From assembly GCF_047511655.1 (NCBI RefSeq), contig NC_133396.1:128287490-128351489 (forward strand): a DNA stretch of 64,000 nucleotides, in the 5' to 3' direction. Below are positions 1 to 10,462 of this stretch, one piece after another. The translations under genes were made by a program, and so were the position numbers. Below the pieces are notes generated by a model that was not told the DNA's origin, did not search any database, and worked only from the letters and a program-made list of their open reading frames with translations. This DNA comes from Castor canadensis. Lineage: Eukaryota; Chordata; Mammalia; Rodentia; Castoridae. Position 1 is the stretch's first letter, and every line of letters begins with the position of its first letter.

Positions 1-339
1 TTCCAGAATTAGACTGCTTCTAACCACCACCATCTCTCACCTCCTAACTTGTCTTCCTGCTTCTGGTCTTATTTCCTTTTTGCCTATTGTCAACATAATA
101 ATTACATAAATTCTGTTAAATCCTATTCTAGTTCATACTACTCCTCTGCTCCTAACTTGTATTTCATGAGGGTTAAAAATGAAAGCATCCCTCTCCCCAT
201 CACCTTTTTGACATCTTTTCTTCCTCTCCCTCTCACTCACTCTGCCCCAGACACACTGCAGCTGGCTGTTCTTCAAACACAGCACACCCCACATAACATC
301 ATGTCTTGCTCTCTCACGTTCCTCATTTGCCAGATAAGG
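1..339. other. no recognised feature
   Basis: AT-rich sequence without a recognisable repeat or exon. The overlapping frames here are short, on both strands, and look like chance. Confidence 0.4.
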
Positions 340-842
340 CCATCCTTGGTCACTGTGGTAGTCAGTTTCCAGAATGGCTCCCAAAGTCTCCACTTCCAGA
401 TATTCATACCCTTGCATTGTCCTTCTGTTCCCTTCCCATATTGGGCCAGGGTTGGTCTTGTAACCTATGGAATATGGCAGAAATGATATGCTACTCCTAA
501 TTTCAAGTTATAAAAGACTGAAACTTGCACCTTGGGCAGGGGATCATCCCCTCTTGAATCATTCTCTCCGGGGAGAGCACAGTGCCAGGCCATGAGCAAT
601 CCTATGGAAAGGCCTGAAACTGAGGCCCCTCACTAGCAGCCTGCTGTGTGAGCATGGACGCTCACAGCCAACAACTTGACTGATCTTATGAATAATCCTG
701 AGCCACACCACTCCAGTTCAGCCACTCCTGTCTTTCCAACACTCAGCAACTCTGTGGGATAGGAGATGCTTATTGATGTCAGCTGTTACTGGTTATGCCA
801 CAGTAACTAATAGACACACCAAATCCAAACCTATCTTCTGAC
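340..842 (+). mobile_element. MaLR (MLT1-like) LTR, degenerate
   Basis: The stretch begins with a gtagtcag...ccagaatgg block and ends with cagtaactaata, the layout of old mammalian MLT1-type LTRs in sense direction. A TATA-like ataaaag lies near 511. The MLT1-type assignment is from memory of the consensus. Clearly decayed. Confidence 0.5.
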
Positions 843-972
843 ATGTCATAGCAGCTTTTCTGCTTTATTTTGTTCTTCTTACCATTGATTACTATCTAAC
901 ACAATATTTTATCATTTATCTTGGTTTTGTCTGTATCCCCAACTAGGATGCAAGCTTCTAGAGAGCAGGGAT
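843..972 (+). mobile_element. L2 3' fragment
   Basis: The piece ending in ccccaactaggatgcaagcttctagag...gagcaggg follows the well-known L2 3' region in sense direction. It stops where an antisense L1 tail begins. Confidence 0.5.
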
Positions 973-1872
973 TTTTTTTTTTTTATTGTTTTTACATTTA
1001 CTTACATGTGTATACATTGTGTGGGCTACCTCCCCCACCCCCCTTCACTTCTAGGCAGAACCTGTTCTGCTGATTTTGTTGAAGAGAAAATATAAGAGAT
1101 AATAAGAAAGGCAGCATTTTTACTAGTTTGAGGTAAAGGTAGCTATACAGAGAGATTCCTAGCATTGTTTCAATGTACTTGTGTATTACAACCCACATTG
1201 GTTCATTTCTACCAGACCTCTTCACTACTTACTGGTCCTCTTCCCATAGTGGCCTCTGCCAGTTTAAGGTTACTGTATTTGCTTTTACACCGTGAGCACA
1301 TCAACCACATTCAAGTTTTAGGTTTCCTTGCCTTTCCCTATTCCTCCCACGTGTGGTCTCCCCTTAGTGTGTGACCCAGGTCCAACAATATTACTACATT
1401 TGTTTTAGGTCTAAAGTCAGCATATGAGGGAGAACTTGTGATTTTTGGCCTTCTGAGTCTGGCTAATATCACTTAAGATAATGTTCTCCAGTTCTATCCA
1501 TTTACTTGTGAATGACAAAATTTCATTCTTCTTTGGGGCTGAGTAAAATTCCATGTGTATATATACCACATTTTCTTACTCCATTCATTGGTAGTGGGGC
1601 ATCTTGGCTATTTCCATAGCTTGGCTATTGTGAATAGCACTGCAATAACCATGGGTGTGCAGGTGCCTCTGGAGTAACCTGAGTTGCATTCCTTTGGGTA
1701 TATCCCCAGGAGTGGGATTGCTGGATCAAATGGCAGATCTATGTTTAGTTTTTAAAGAAGCCTCCATATTGTTTTCTGTAGTGGTTGTACCAGCTTACAT
1801 TCCTACCAGCAGTGTATGAGGGTTTCTCTTTCCCCCGCATCCTCACCAACATTTGTTGTTGGTGGTGGTCTT
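973..1872 (-). mobile_element. L1 3' end, antisense, 5'-truncated
   Basis: A T-run at 971-984 is the poly(A) tail of a minus-strand L1. It is followed by 3' UTR with a C-rich tract (polypurine on the L1 strand) near 1030, then the C-terminal part of ORF2 from about 1430 to 1870. It aligns by eye with the younger L1 at 40488-41541 but is more diverged. No clear target-site duplication is visible. Confidence 0.85.
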
Positions 1873-2026
1873 GATCAATTATAATCCCAATTATGTACAC
1901 ACAGTTCTCTAAGTATGAGTTTTACTCAAAAACCTGTACTGTCAGTTTTTCTATAACATAATACATGTACTCTTAAAAAATCACCTTGTTATGAAAAACA
2001 AAGCATGCAATAAAAATTACAACTTT

Positions 2027-2278
2027 GGCCAGGCGCAGGTGGGTCATACCTGTAATCCTAGCTATTCAGGAGGCAGAGATCAGGAGGATCTCATTTAAAG
2101 CCAGCCCAGGCAAAATAGTCCATAAGACGCTATCTTGAATATACCCAACACAAAAAGGGCTGGTGGAGTGGCTCAAGTGGTAGAGCACCTGCCTAGCAAG
2201 CGTGAGGCCCTGAGTTCAAACCCCAGTAACACCAAAAAAAACAAAACAAACAAAAAAACAGAAACAAAAAACAAGAAA
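2027..2278 (+). mobile_element. dimeric SINE (B1-like + ID-like)
   Basis: Full-length copy. The left half carries gtgggtcatacctgtaatcct and the right half tggctcaagtggtagagc with a B-box-like gttcaaacccc. An A-rich tail of caaaaaaacaaa units follows. The right half resembles a tRNA-derived ID element and the left half a 7SL-derived B1. Confidence 0.9.
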
Positions 2279-2339
2279 ACTACAGGGTTTGCAGGGAAAA
2301 TGGAGTTATAGGGCACAACACTCAAAAACTGTCAGTAAC

Positions 2340-2582
2340 AACAACAAAAGGGAAATGGGAACACAAGATGGCAGATTAGTTCACACATGTTAAATGATTA
2401 AGAAATGCATGAATGCGTAAGTAAGGCAAATACCTTGAAACAGTCATGAACTTCGAGTTCATGGTCAGGAACCTCATGATCCAATTATTCCCCAAAAGCC
2501 CCACCCCTGAACATTGCATCGTTGGGACCAACCCTTCAATACATAAGTTTTTGGGGAATATTCATAACCAAACCATAACATA
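2340..2582 (-). mobile_element. MaLR (MST-like) LTR fragment, antisense
   Basis: catgatccaattattcccc, the ccccacccctgaacattg block and the terminal aaccaaaccataaca match the antisense form of the 5' part of MST/THE-type MaLR LTRs. The rest of the LTR is missing. Confidence 0.6.
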
Positions 2583-2944
2583 GGGTTATGAACCTGGAAA
2601 GAGCATTAAAATAACAGTTATGGTTGGGTCACCCTGTGAACTTAGTAAGGTGGTGGACATTTGAAGGGTGTGCTGTATACATTTTGTACCATCCTACTCT
2701 GCTTGGTTCCACTGGGTACAGTTTTCTCCCTTCAACTAGTGTTTCTCAGGACAGAATCAAGCACAAGCCATTGCAAAATTTGTATTACACTCAAGTTACT
2801 CTCTAATCTAAGAATTCAAAGCAAGACTTACAGCAGAACTGTCTTTGTCTATATCATCTCTCAAGGCAGTCGGAGTCTTCTCTCTTTTCCTTCATCACCT
2901 ACAAAGACTTTATCTTCTTTCAACATTCTTTGCTTTCTACTCAC

Positions 2945-3448
2945 TTTTTTAAGATAGATTTTATTTTCTATAAAATCTATAGAAAATAGATACAGCAAAA
3001 CTGAGTAGAAAGCATAGAGAGTTCTCATGTACCCCATCCCTGTGCATGCTTTCTTCCCTTTCTACAACCTCCCCCATCAGAGTGTCACATTGTTACAATT
3101 GTGAGCCTATATCAACACCTAGTTGTCACCCAAAGACCATATTCTACATTGGGGTTCATATTTAATATATTGCCCAAGCACTCTATGTGTCTCCGTGTGT
3201 TTGCCTTTTCCAGAATGTCATATAGCCAGAGTCATACAGTATGTAGCCTTTTTAGATGAGCTTATTTCAGTTAGCATCTAAGTTTCCTTCCTATCTTTTC
3301 ATGGCTTCATAGCTCATTCCTTTTTAGGACTGAATAATATTCCATTGTCTGGATGTACCAGTTATTTATCCTTCACCTACTGAATCACATCTTGGTTGCT
3401 TCCAAGTTTTGTAAATTATGAGTAAGCACTATAAGCATCCATGTGCAG
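2945..3448 (-). mobile_element. ancient L1 3' region, antisense (part 1)
   Basis: 3' UTR and downstream ORF2 of an old mammalian L1 on the minus strand. Recognisable blocks are gccttttccagaatgtcatatag, ttttcatggcttcatagctcatt and gaataatattccattgtctgg. The same element resumes at 4590 and 4881 after a SINE, an LTR and a second SINE, so the whole is a nested insertion. Confidence 0.8.
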
Positions 3449-3668
3449 GGTTTTTTTGGGTTCTGGTGGTACTGGGTTTGAACTTAGGACTTACACTTGC
3501 TAGGCAGTCATTCTACCTCTTGAGCTACTCCACCAACCCTTTTTTGTGCTGGGTATTTTTGAGATAGGGTCTTGCAAACTGTTTCCCCAGGCTGACTTTG
3601 AATCTTGATCCTCCTGATCTCTGCTTCCTGAGTAGCTAGGATTACAGGTGTGAGCCACTGGCACCCAG
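3449..3668 (-). mobile_element. dimeric SINE, antisense
   Basis: Full dimer in reverse, from tggtactgggtttgaacttagg to gtgagccactggcaccca. It is inserted in the old L1; catgtgcag on the left and catgtacag on the right look like its target-site duplication. Confidence 0.85.
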
Positions 3669-3670
3669 CA

Positions 3671-4589
3671 TGTACAGAGTGGGTTATGGAAAGCCTATGA
3701 GAACTGGATGTAAGCAGGGCGAGATGCGGCTAAATTGCTTTCATCTGTAGGCCGAGATAGCACAGCCCCAGCCACAAACAGGCTGCGTTCAGAGAAGCAG
3801 AAACGCAGCTTTCTACTGTTACAATGTCACACCCCTCCCTGAGAGCCGCTGCTCCACCCTGTTTGCTGCTGTTTATAAAAGGCACCTGAAGGAGGGCTGG
3901 GGGTCTTTTGCACTTTTTGCCTTAGGCTTTTACTTTGGGCTTTGGCTTTTGGCTTTTGCTTTGGGCTTTCTGGTGTGGGAAGCTTTAGGAAGGAAAAAGA
4001 ATTACTAAAGGAAAACTGCTGAAGGAAAAAGAATTGCTAAAGAGGGGTTGATAGTCTGTACTGAGAACTTGAACATAGGCCTGAGGAAAAGAAAGCCAAA
4101 GAAAGAATTTTAACATAGGCCTTAGAAAAGCTAGGCTAAAGAAAGACCAAAGAAAGAATTTACAGTGCAAGACAGAGGACCAAGACTGCAAGTCTGAGCA
4201 CCGAGGCTTTAAGAAAACTGAAGAGAGAGTGCTAAAGAAAAGCTTCAAGACTGGGGGCAAAAGACTTTAAAAGCGATTAAGCTAAAGATAAGCTAAGAGA
4301 AAACATGGGACAGTGCAAGTCTCAGGAAAGAGGTTTTAAGCAAGGTTTTAAAGAACTGCAAGGAATAAGGCTTTAAAGAATAAAGATAGAGAAAAGAAGC
4401 AATGAAGGTTGGGCATCTCCACCCAAGTGCCCAACACACCTGACCCCACTTTCTGTCTGTCTGTCTATCCTGTGTCTTTCCTGAATCTCCAGTCGCCCCC
4501 CAGTTAAGCCCAGTTAGGTTGAGTAATACCCAGGAGTGAGACAAACTCGCTCTAACAAGGGAGGGAGCGAGAAAACAGCACCCCCTCCA
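3671..4589 (+). mobile_element. ERV solo LTR, family copy 1
   Basis: Homologous over its whole length to 31738-32642. It holds a TATA box (tttataaaagg, near 3873) followed by a repeated ggctttt motif. A purine-rich stretch of aaagctaaag-type units comes next, then a poly(A) signal aataaa near 4379, and the copy ends in ccccctcca. TATA and poly(A) signal give plus orientation. It sits inside an old L1. The exact 5' end is uncertain because tgtacag may belong to the flanking SINE duplication. No internal retroviral genes adjoin it. Confidence 0.75.
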
Positions 4590-4661
4590 TACAGGTTTTT
4601 TAGGGTCACCTCTTGAGAAAATACAGGGAATACAATGGCTGAATCATAGGGTAAAGGTATG
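4590..4661 (-). mobile_element. ancient L1, antisense (part 2)
   Basis: tacaggttttttagggtcacctc to gtaaaggtatg continues the L1 interrupted at 3448. It is bounded by the LTR on the left and a SINE on the right. Confidence 0.6.
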
Positions 4662-4880
4662 TTTTTTTTAGGGTTTTTTTTTTTTTTTGCAGTACTGGGG
4701 TTTGAATTCAGGGCCTACACCTTGAGCCACTCCACAAGCCCTTTTTTTTTTTTTGTGAAGGGTTTTTTTGAGATAGGGTCTCACAAACTATCTGCTGGAG
4801 CTGGTTTCAAACCATGCTCCTGACGTCTTCCTCCTGAGTAGGTAGGGTAATAGGTGTGAACCACCGGTGGGTGCCTGGCT
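4662..4880 (-). mobile_element. dimeric SINE, antisense (right-half deletion type)
   Basis: Dimer in reverse. The right half goes directly from gggcctacac to cttgagccactcc, lacking about 25 bases that full copies have. gtatgttt flanks both sides as a short target-site duplication. Confidence 0.85.
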
Positions 4881-5115
4881 CTGTATGTTTAGTTTTGAAA
4901 GAAACATCCTACTGTCTTCAAAGTGGCTGCAATGAATGCGGTGGGTGGGGTGGAAGTTCTTGTGGCTCCTCACCATCATTTGATGCTGTCAGCGTTGTGG
5001 ATTGTAACTCATTTAATAGATGCATAGGAGTATTGTCACTTACATTTTATTGTCACCTTAAGTGACTGAATTGAAATCTCATAATATGAATTAAGTTAAC
5101 ACATGACGATGGCTA
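4881..5115 (-). mobile_element. ancient L1, antisense (part 3)
   Basis: tgtatgtttagttttgaaagaaac...gtcttcaaagtggctgcaatg and ctgtcagcgttgtggatt continue the same old L1 ORF2 region. Confidence 0.65.
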
Positions 5116-5448
5116 TGTCTCCATAGTTCTCACTGACTTGAGAGCAGAGTGGACTCCAGTTCATTGTATCACTTGGCTTATTTTCCAGTGCTTATTTTAG
5201 GACTGCATTTGGCATACAAGAGCTGTTGAAAGATATTTGCTAATTTGATTTTGCTCCCGAGGCGGGACTGGGTGAGGCCTAATGAGAGCAACAGGATCAT
5301 AAATGGAGACAACTCAGACCAGGAATGAGCATGCAAAACAAAACCCTGATAGTAAAGACAGACATGGCACCAGGCAGACAAGGGACCCAGGTGAGAGGCG
5401 GTGATTACTGATCTTGCCTTGGCCAGGTCAGTCAGGGATGTAATCTTC
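5116..5448. other. no recognised feature
   Basis: Non-repetitive sequence without exon-like signals; the reverse-strand frame over 5178-5600 runs into the next SINE and is not credible. Confidence 0.4.
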
Positions 5449-5463
5449 AGAAATACCTGAGTT

Positions 5464-5664
5464 TTTTGTTTTGTTTTTTTCTGAATACTGAGGCTTGAAC
5501 TCGGGGCCTTCACCTTGAACCACTCCACCAGTACTTTTTTGTGCTGGTTTTTTTCGAGATAGGGTCTGTGAACTATTTGCCTGGGCTGGCTTCGAACCAC
5601 AATCCTCCTGATCTCTGCCTCCCAGGTAGCTAGGATTACAGGTGTGAGACTACGATGCCCAGAT
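5464..5664 (-). mobile_element. dimeric SINE, antisense (deletion type)
   Basis: Reverse dimer with the shortened right half (gggccttcaccttgaaccactcc). A 15-bp target-site duplication is clear: agaaatacctgagtt at 5449-5463 and agaaatgcctgagtt at 5665-5679. Confidence 0.9.
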
Positions 5665-5679
5665 AGAAATGCCTGAGTT

Positions 5680-6144
5680 AAAACATAATTTTGAAGAACA
5701 GTTTCAATTCAGAATTTAAAGCTTCTTACCTAGCCCTTGGCAGTGGACGCTAGGCCATTTAATCCCTCCTGAAAAGCAATGGTGTGTTGAGACATTTCTT
5801 CCTAAAGACAGCAGGCAAGGCCACAGCTCAGAAGATGAACCACTTAGCCAGTGAAGGCCGGGGAAGGTGAAAGAGTGGGGATGACTGGTGCCTCACTGAT
5901 GGGCATTGCTTTAAGAAACAAAAATGGACTAGACCCCTTCATTGCAAGGCATCTTTCAGATGATGAACACCCGTACACCAGCTTGGAAGTGGATCTTGAA
6001 AGCAGAGACTGACAAACCACCTCTTCTAGGTGCTCTGATAGAAAGACGTGTGGAGAGGCTAGTGCAAAATGCTACCACCGTCTCTGGAGGTCTAACTGGG
6101 GCTCATGATAGGAAAAAACACTGCATTACTAATTCTAAAATAAG
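5680..6144. other. no recognised feature
   Basis: Single-copy looking sequence. A forward frame starting at 5942 runs through this region into the ID element at 6145 and has no recognisable domain. Confidence 0.35.
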
Positions 6145-6222
6145 AGCCGGGGCTGTAGTTCAGTGGCAGGGCACTTGCCTAGCATGCACAAGGCCCTGGG
6201 TTCTATCTCCAACACCACAGGT
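6145..6222 (+). mobile_element. ID SINE
   Basis: ggggctgtagttcagtggcagggc to ggttctatctccaacacca: tRNA-like monomer with A and B boxes and almost no tail. Confidence 0.85.
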
Positions 6223-6364
6223 GGGAAAGAAGAGCTCAAACTCATGGTTATTTTACGTATGCTTTGCACATTCATCAGCAGACACTGAAATCCCTTCATC
6301 TTCTACAAGTCAGAAGGCTCTTTCTTTTTGGCTCACTCTCCCCTCATCTCCTTCTACGATATGA

Positions 6365-6490
6365 AAGTTTGTTCCCCCTAAAAAAATCATGCATTGAACC
6401 CTAATCCCCAAGGTGGGTGATGAATTAGGAGGGGGGGACCTTTGGGAGGTGATTAGGCCATGAGAGTGGAGCCCTGGTGAGTGGAATAAA
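6365..6490 (+). mobile_element. MaLR LTR 5' fragment
   Basis: ccctaatccccaaggtg, then gacctttgggaggtgattagg and catgagagtggagccct, is the sense 5' portion of an MLT1/MST-type MaLR LTR. The remainder is absent. Confidence 0.7.
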
Positions 6491-6492
6491 GA

Positions 6493-6710
6493 AGCAGCCG
6501 GTGGCTCTTGCCTGTAGTCCTAGCTACTCAGGAGGCAGAGATCACGAGGATTGTGGTTTGAAGCCAGTCCAGACAAATAGTTCACGAGACCCTATCTTGG
6601 AAAAAAACAACACAAAGCAGGGCTAATGGAGTGGTTCAAGTGGTAGAGTGCCTACCTAGAAAGCATGAGACACTGAGTTCAAACCCAGTACTACACAAAA
6701 AGAAAAAAAG
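6493..6710 (+). mobile_element. dimeric SINE
   Basis: ccggtggctcttgcctgtag through gtggttcaagtggtagagtgc to ttcaaacccagtactac, followed by an A-rich tail. Confidence 0.88.
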
Positions 6711-7319
6711 ATTGTTCTCAGGCTCTGAAGATGAGGTTGACCTCTGTGCCCATACCCTGCCTGGCTCTTCTCAGGTGCCAGAGGCACATGGCCTGAGATG
6801 TTTAGGGCATGTCAGAAAACACATGTGGACATGCTGACTGGTGATGGTGCACATCGGGCTCTTGTTCCTGTCCTGCCCAGTGGCTGTGCTCCATGGTTTA
6901 GAAAGCTGAGAGCACAACTGTTGCCGTGACAGCTGCTGTTTACTGAGTATCAAAAACAAACAAAAAGATAATTGCCTATATTGCTGTCCTCTGCTGTCCC
7001 CTCTTTTTTCATGATTAATTATAAGATTGTTCAGTGGTCCATCCCAACCTAAATATCTTTTCCCTTCTCTGCCTTCCCTTTAAATGGGAAGCCAGGGTGG
7101 GAAGAGTCAGGAGGAAATTTTGAAAAGCTGATTTTCCAGTTTGGCTAGGAGCTTGCCAGTCCCGACCACTCCTCCTCCTTCCAAAATGTGACTGTCCACA
7201 AATCAGAAATAACTCCTGCTGTGACTGGTTTGGTAGAGGAAGACAGTAAAAAAAAACAAAAAACAAAACAAAAACAAAAACCCCAAAAACTCTGCAATGG
7301 TTCCTAAGTTGTATGGTGA
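6711..7319. other. no recognised feature
   Basis: No repeat or exon recognised. A reverse frame at 7015-7341 is rich in phenylalanine because of an A-rich stretch at 7248-7285 and is not a gene. Confidence 0.4.
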
Positions 7320-7465
7320 AGTATCCCTGTGATCTTAACACTTGGGAGACTGAAGCAGGAGATCATGAACTCAGTTGCAGCTTGGGCTATAGAGCTGGAC
7401 CCTGTTTCAAAACAAAACTAAACAAAGCAAAAAAAGCAAACAAACAAAAAACCCAACAACAAAAG
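7320..7465 (+). mobile_element. B1-like SINE, diverged
   Basis: tgtgatcttaacacttgggag, cttgggctatagagctggaccctg and a caaaacaaaac tail mark a degenerate B1 monomer. Confidence 0.7.
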
Positions 7466-7909
7466 TCAGCCCACATGAATAAGTAGATATACCTGATAAG
7501 TAGATACCAACAAAGGTGTTTAGTTTATTTCTAGTCAATAGGAGAAAAAAGCCTAATTTTTAGTTGGAAAACTTTGGTTCTCTTCATTAGCAACCTTCCT
7601 CGACTTCAAGTTGAGACAGTAGCACCGTTGCCTAACGGTACACTCAAACTCCTAGCCGGGAAGAGATTGTACTGGGACGGTCATAATGGTCTTGGGTACC
7701 TCTCCCCACTGCGGGGGGTGGGGCAGCTCCACAGGCTCATTCTGCACTTGTCCTGTTTGTGCCAAGGACATCAGAGGACAGGAAGACTTGTTATCATCTC
7801 TACTTTGAAAGAATAATGAGATTCCATGTGTCCTTTGTGGTGAGGTCCCTCAGAGCCCTTCAGCTCACCCTGTGCAGGCCTGATTCTGGCCCTCCTCCTC
7901 ACCATCTTT
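7466..7909. other. no recognised feature
   Basis: Mixed-composition sequence with no repeat recognised; the small forward frame 7574-7816 shows no domain. Confidence 0.35.
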
Positions 7910-8290
7910 ATGGATTATATTAATCTGCTAAGGCTGCCATAACAAAACAGCATAGACTGGAGAGCTTAGAAACAGAAATTTGTTTTCTCACAGTTCTTGA
8001 GATTAAAAGTCCCAGACCAATGTCTAGTAGCACTGGTTTCTGGCAAGGACTACTCTCTTGGCTTATAGACAGCCACCTTCTCACTGTGCCCAAGAGGTGG
8101 GGGAGGGAGAGAAAGAAAGAGAAAGAGAGAGAGAGAGAGAGAGAGAACTCTGATATGTCTTCTTATCAGGACACGTTTCCTATCAGGGCTCCACCCTCAT
8201 GGCCTTATTTAATCTAAAGTACTTCCTTACTCCATCCAACAACCCCCAAAGTCAGAACCCATTCCACCAACTCCAAAGTCCAAAGGCTCA
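7910..8290 (-). mobile_element. MaLR (MLT1-like) LTR, antisense
   Basis: ttaatctgctaaggctgccataac, tttgttttctcacagttcttgag and the later cttatcaggacac and ccctcatggccttattta blocks are the antisense layout of MLT1-type LTRs. A (GA)n run at 8119-8146 lies where these LTRs often carry purine repeats. Confidence 0.8.
8104..8147. repeat. (GA)n simple repeat
   Basis: gagaaagaaagagaaagagagag with a pure GA run at its end, inside the MaLR LTR. Confidence 0.9.
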
Positions 8291-8325
8291 TCTAAATCAG
8301 ACACAGGTGAGACTCAAGGTGTTTT

Positions 8326-8530
8326 CATCCTGTTTTAGTTCGCCTGCACTGTAGCAAGTACCTTTTAAGAGGAAAGGTTGATTTGAGTTCAGTTTCAGAG
8401 ACTTCAGCCCATGGTCGTTGACCCGTTGGTGGTTTTTTGGGCCTGTGGAGAGGCTGTGCCTCGTGGTGGGAACATGAGACTGAGGGAACCTGCTGTGTGA
8501 CAGCCAGGAAACAGAGAAGAGAATGATAGT
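8326..8530 (-). mobile_element. MaLR-type LTR, antisense, first part
   Basis: aggaaaggttgatttgagttcag, cagcccatggtcgttg and ttgggcctgtggagaggctg are MaLR-like. The LTR resumes at about 8990 with aatccccttcaaggccac, so it has been split by the retroposon at 8531-8987. Confidence 0.65.
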
Positions 8531-8987
8531 CAATGCTATCAAAATTCATCTGTGCGGCTAGACGACATAAGGAAATGTACTGAAAGCTGCTGAATAATGA
8601 AGGATGGAAAGGAAGGGGTAAAGGAAAATAACAGAGGGGGTTGAACAGTATATTTGCAGGTGGGAATACATTGAGAAACCTCTTCAAACATTGATTTTGA
8701 ATTAAAAATGAAAGACAGGACTGTAAAATAAGTACCGTGGGGGAGGATACGTGGGGGGTAGAAGTGTGCATAGAGTAGATGAGGGTGACCACGGGAATAC
8801 GGCTGAGGGTATCATATACTTATATGAAATAGAATGATGAAACCTTTTGCAATTGCTTAAGTGACGAGGGGGATCTGAGGGGGGAAAAATGGAGGGGGCA
8901 ATCTAACCAATGTGCAATGTAAGGCTATTAGGAATTGTCACAATGATTCCCACTGTAAAATGAATATATGCCAATAAAAATGACGGG
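8531..8987 (+). mobile_element. retroposon tail, unnamed family A, copy 1
   Basis: Homologous over about 400 bases to 44022-44503: shared blocks include gctgaataatg, gaaatagaa(t/c)(g/a)atgaaaccttttgcaatt and ctaaccaatgt. G-rich tracts precede the end, which is aataaaaatg. It interrupts a MaLR LTR. It looks like the 3' part of a non-LTR retrotransposon, perhaps an L1 variant, but differs from the L1 tail at 40488. Confidence 0.6.
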
Positions 8988-9166
8988 GGGAGAGAGAGAG
9001 AGAGAGCAGTATCCCATAATCCCCTTCAAGGCCACACTTGCAATGTCTTCCATGAGGCTACACCTCCTCAAGGTTCCACCACCTCCCAAAGCACCACGGG
9101 CTGGGGACCAATTTCAGATCCAAACTAGAACACATCCTGAGGCAACATTGCGTCCAGATGTGAATG
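8988..9166 (-). mobile_element. MaLR-type LTR, antisense, second part
   Basis: Continuation of 8326-8530: aatccccttcaaggccac, ttccaccacctcccaaagcacca and cagatccaaactagaac. Confidence 0.6.
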
Positions 9167-9338
9167 TATTAAACCAGGGAAGTTATTTGCTTCCAAAATG
9201 TAATAGTGGACAGTTGCAGAGAAATGGAAAGATGTTCCATTTCATTCCTAGAGAAACGGAAAGATGTTTCCTAAAGCAAGTTCAAAATCACATCAGGCAA
9301 TTCTGTTAGATTTTAAGGCTCAAGAATAATTTTCTTGG

Positions 9339-9441
9339 ACTGGGGGGTGCATGGCTCAAGTGGTAGAGCTCCTGCCTGGAAAGCACAGGTCCTGAGTTCA
9401 AACACCAGTATTGCCTCCCCTCCCCTCCCCTCCCCAAAAAA
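9339..9441 (+). mobile_element. SINE right half (ID-like monomer)
   Basis: tggctcaagtggtagagctcc and gagttcaaacaccagta, then a (CCCCT)n run at 9416-9435 before a short A tail. Confidence 0.85.
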
Positions 9442-9451
9442 GAATTCTCTT

Positions 9452-9601
9452 GCCAGGCATGGCATCACATATCTGTAATCCCAACACCTAGGAAGCTGAG
9501 GCAGGAGGATTACAAACTCAATGCCTGCCTGGGCTACACAGTAAGTTTGAAGTCGGCCTGTGCTACATAGTGAGACCCTGCCTCAAACGAACAAACAAAA
9601 A
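9452..9601 (+). mobile_element. B1-like SINE
   Basis: gccaggcatggcatcacatatctg, gaagctgaggcaggagg and a second ggcctgtgctacatagtgagacc block; tail of caaacaaacaaaa. The doubled gggctacacag/gtgctacatag block implies a small internal duplication. Confidence 0.85.
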
Positions 9602-9857
9602 ACCTCTTTGTCTTGCTGCTCTGTCTTTCAGACCCAGTGGGAAAGTGTCCCACCTTCAGGAACCCCTGGAGCAGAAGCCTCCCTTTCACAGCTCTGCCAG
9701 GCAGGGATCATGCCCCAAGGCCATGCTGGGAAGCCCTTCAGTTAGAGGCCATCAGATCCCTTGAACCTGAGGCAATAGCCCCATCCTTTAAAAAGAAGGT
9801 GGGCACAATCTGCCAGTCATCCCCCCCACCCCGTCCCCCAACCACCACACACACACA

Positions 9858-9934
9858 TTTTGAGACAGGGTCTCACTCTCTGTTCAGGCTGGCCTCAAAC
9901 TGGGATTGCAGGTGTGCACTGCCACACCTGGCTT
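9858..9934 (-). mobile_element. B1-like SINE, antisense, shortened
   Basis: ttgagacagggtctcactc to gtgcactgccacacctggc. It lacks the central part, and a CA/CCA-rich run lies at its tail side. Confidence 0.8.
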
Positions 9935-10334
9935 TCTGAAGCACCTCTAAGGTAATTTTTCCTTTACTTGAAGTACAGTGGGTGTTCACAGCTGACTAGC
10001 TCTAAGGCCTGATTCTGCAGGATCTGAGACGTCTCACAGCCTTTCTTCATTTTGCCCTGTTTTCTTTGCCCCTTCCTTGAGTTTAAACTGGCACTGTCTT
10101 TGCTGGTATAATCTCATCTCCATTCCTGTTCTGCAGAGATGATTAAGCCCATGAGCCACCCCGTAACTGCTTTATCTAATGATTCAGTGACACTCTTGGT
10201 GTTCCTTGGTGCTCTCAGCAGAACAAGCTTTCCATTTTTTGCAATATGGGTAAGTTCAGAATTTTCCAGATCTTCAAGACTGTTTCCTTTTTGTTTAACA
10301 GTTTGTCTTCCCCTCTTCCTCCTCCTTCTTTTTC

Positions 10335-10461
10335 TTCCTTTTGATTGTTCTGATACAGGGTCTCCCTATGTAGCCCAAGCTCACCTTAAACTCTTGATCC
10401 TTCTGCCTCAGCATCCTGAGAACTGGGATTATAGGAATGTAGCATTACTCTTGGCTCTCAC
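10335..10461 (-). mobile_element. B1-like SINE, antisense
   Basis: tacagggtctccctatgtagccc to gggattataggaatgtag, with a pyrimidine-rich tail at 10310-10335. It abuts the 3' end of the RPL12 pseudogene. Confidence 0.8.
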
Positions 10462-10462
10462 A

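Noticed and set aside
2027-2278. tRNA genes suggested by A-box and B-box sequences
   Set aside because: These are ID-like SINE halves; no cloverleaf with an anticodon arm and matching acceptor stem could be drawn by eye.
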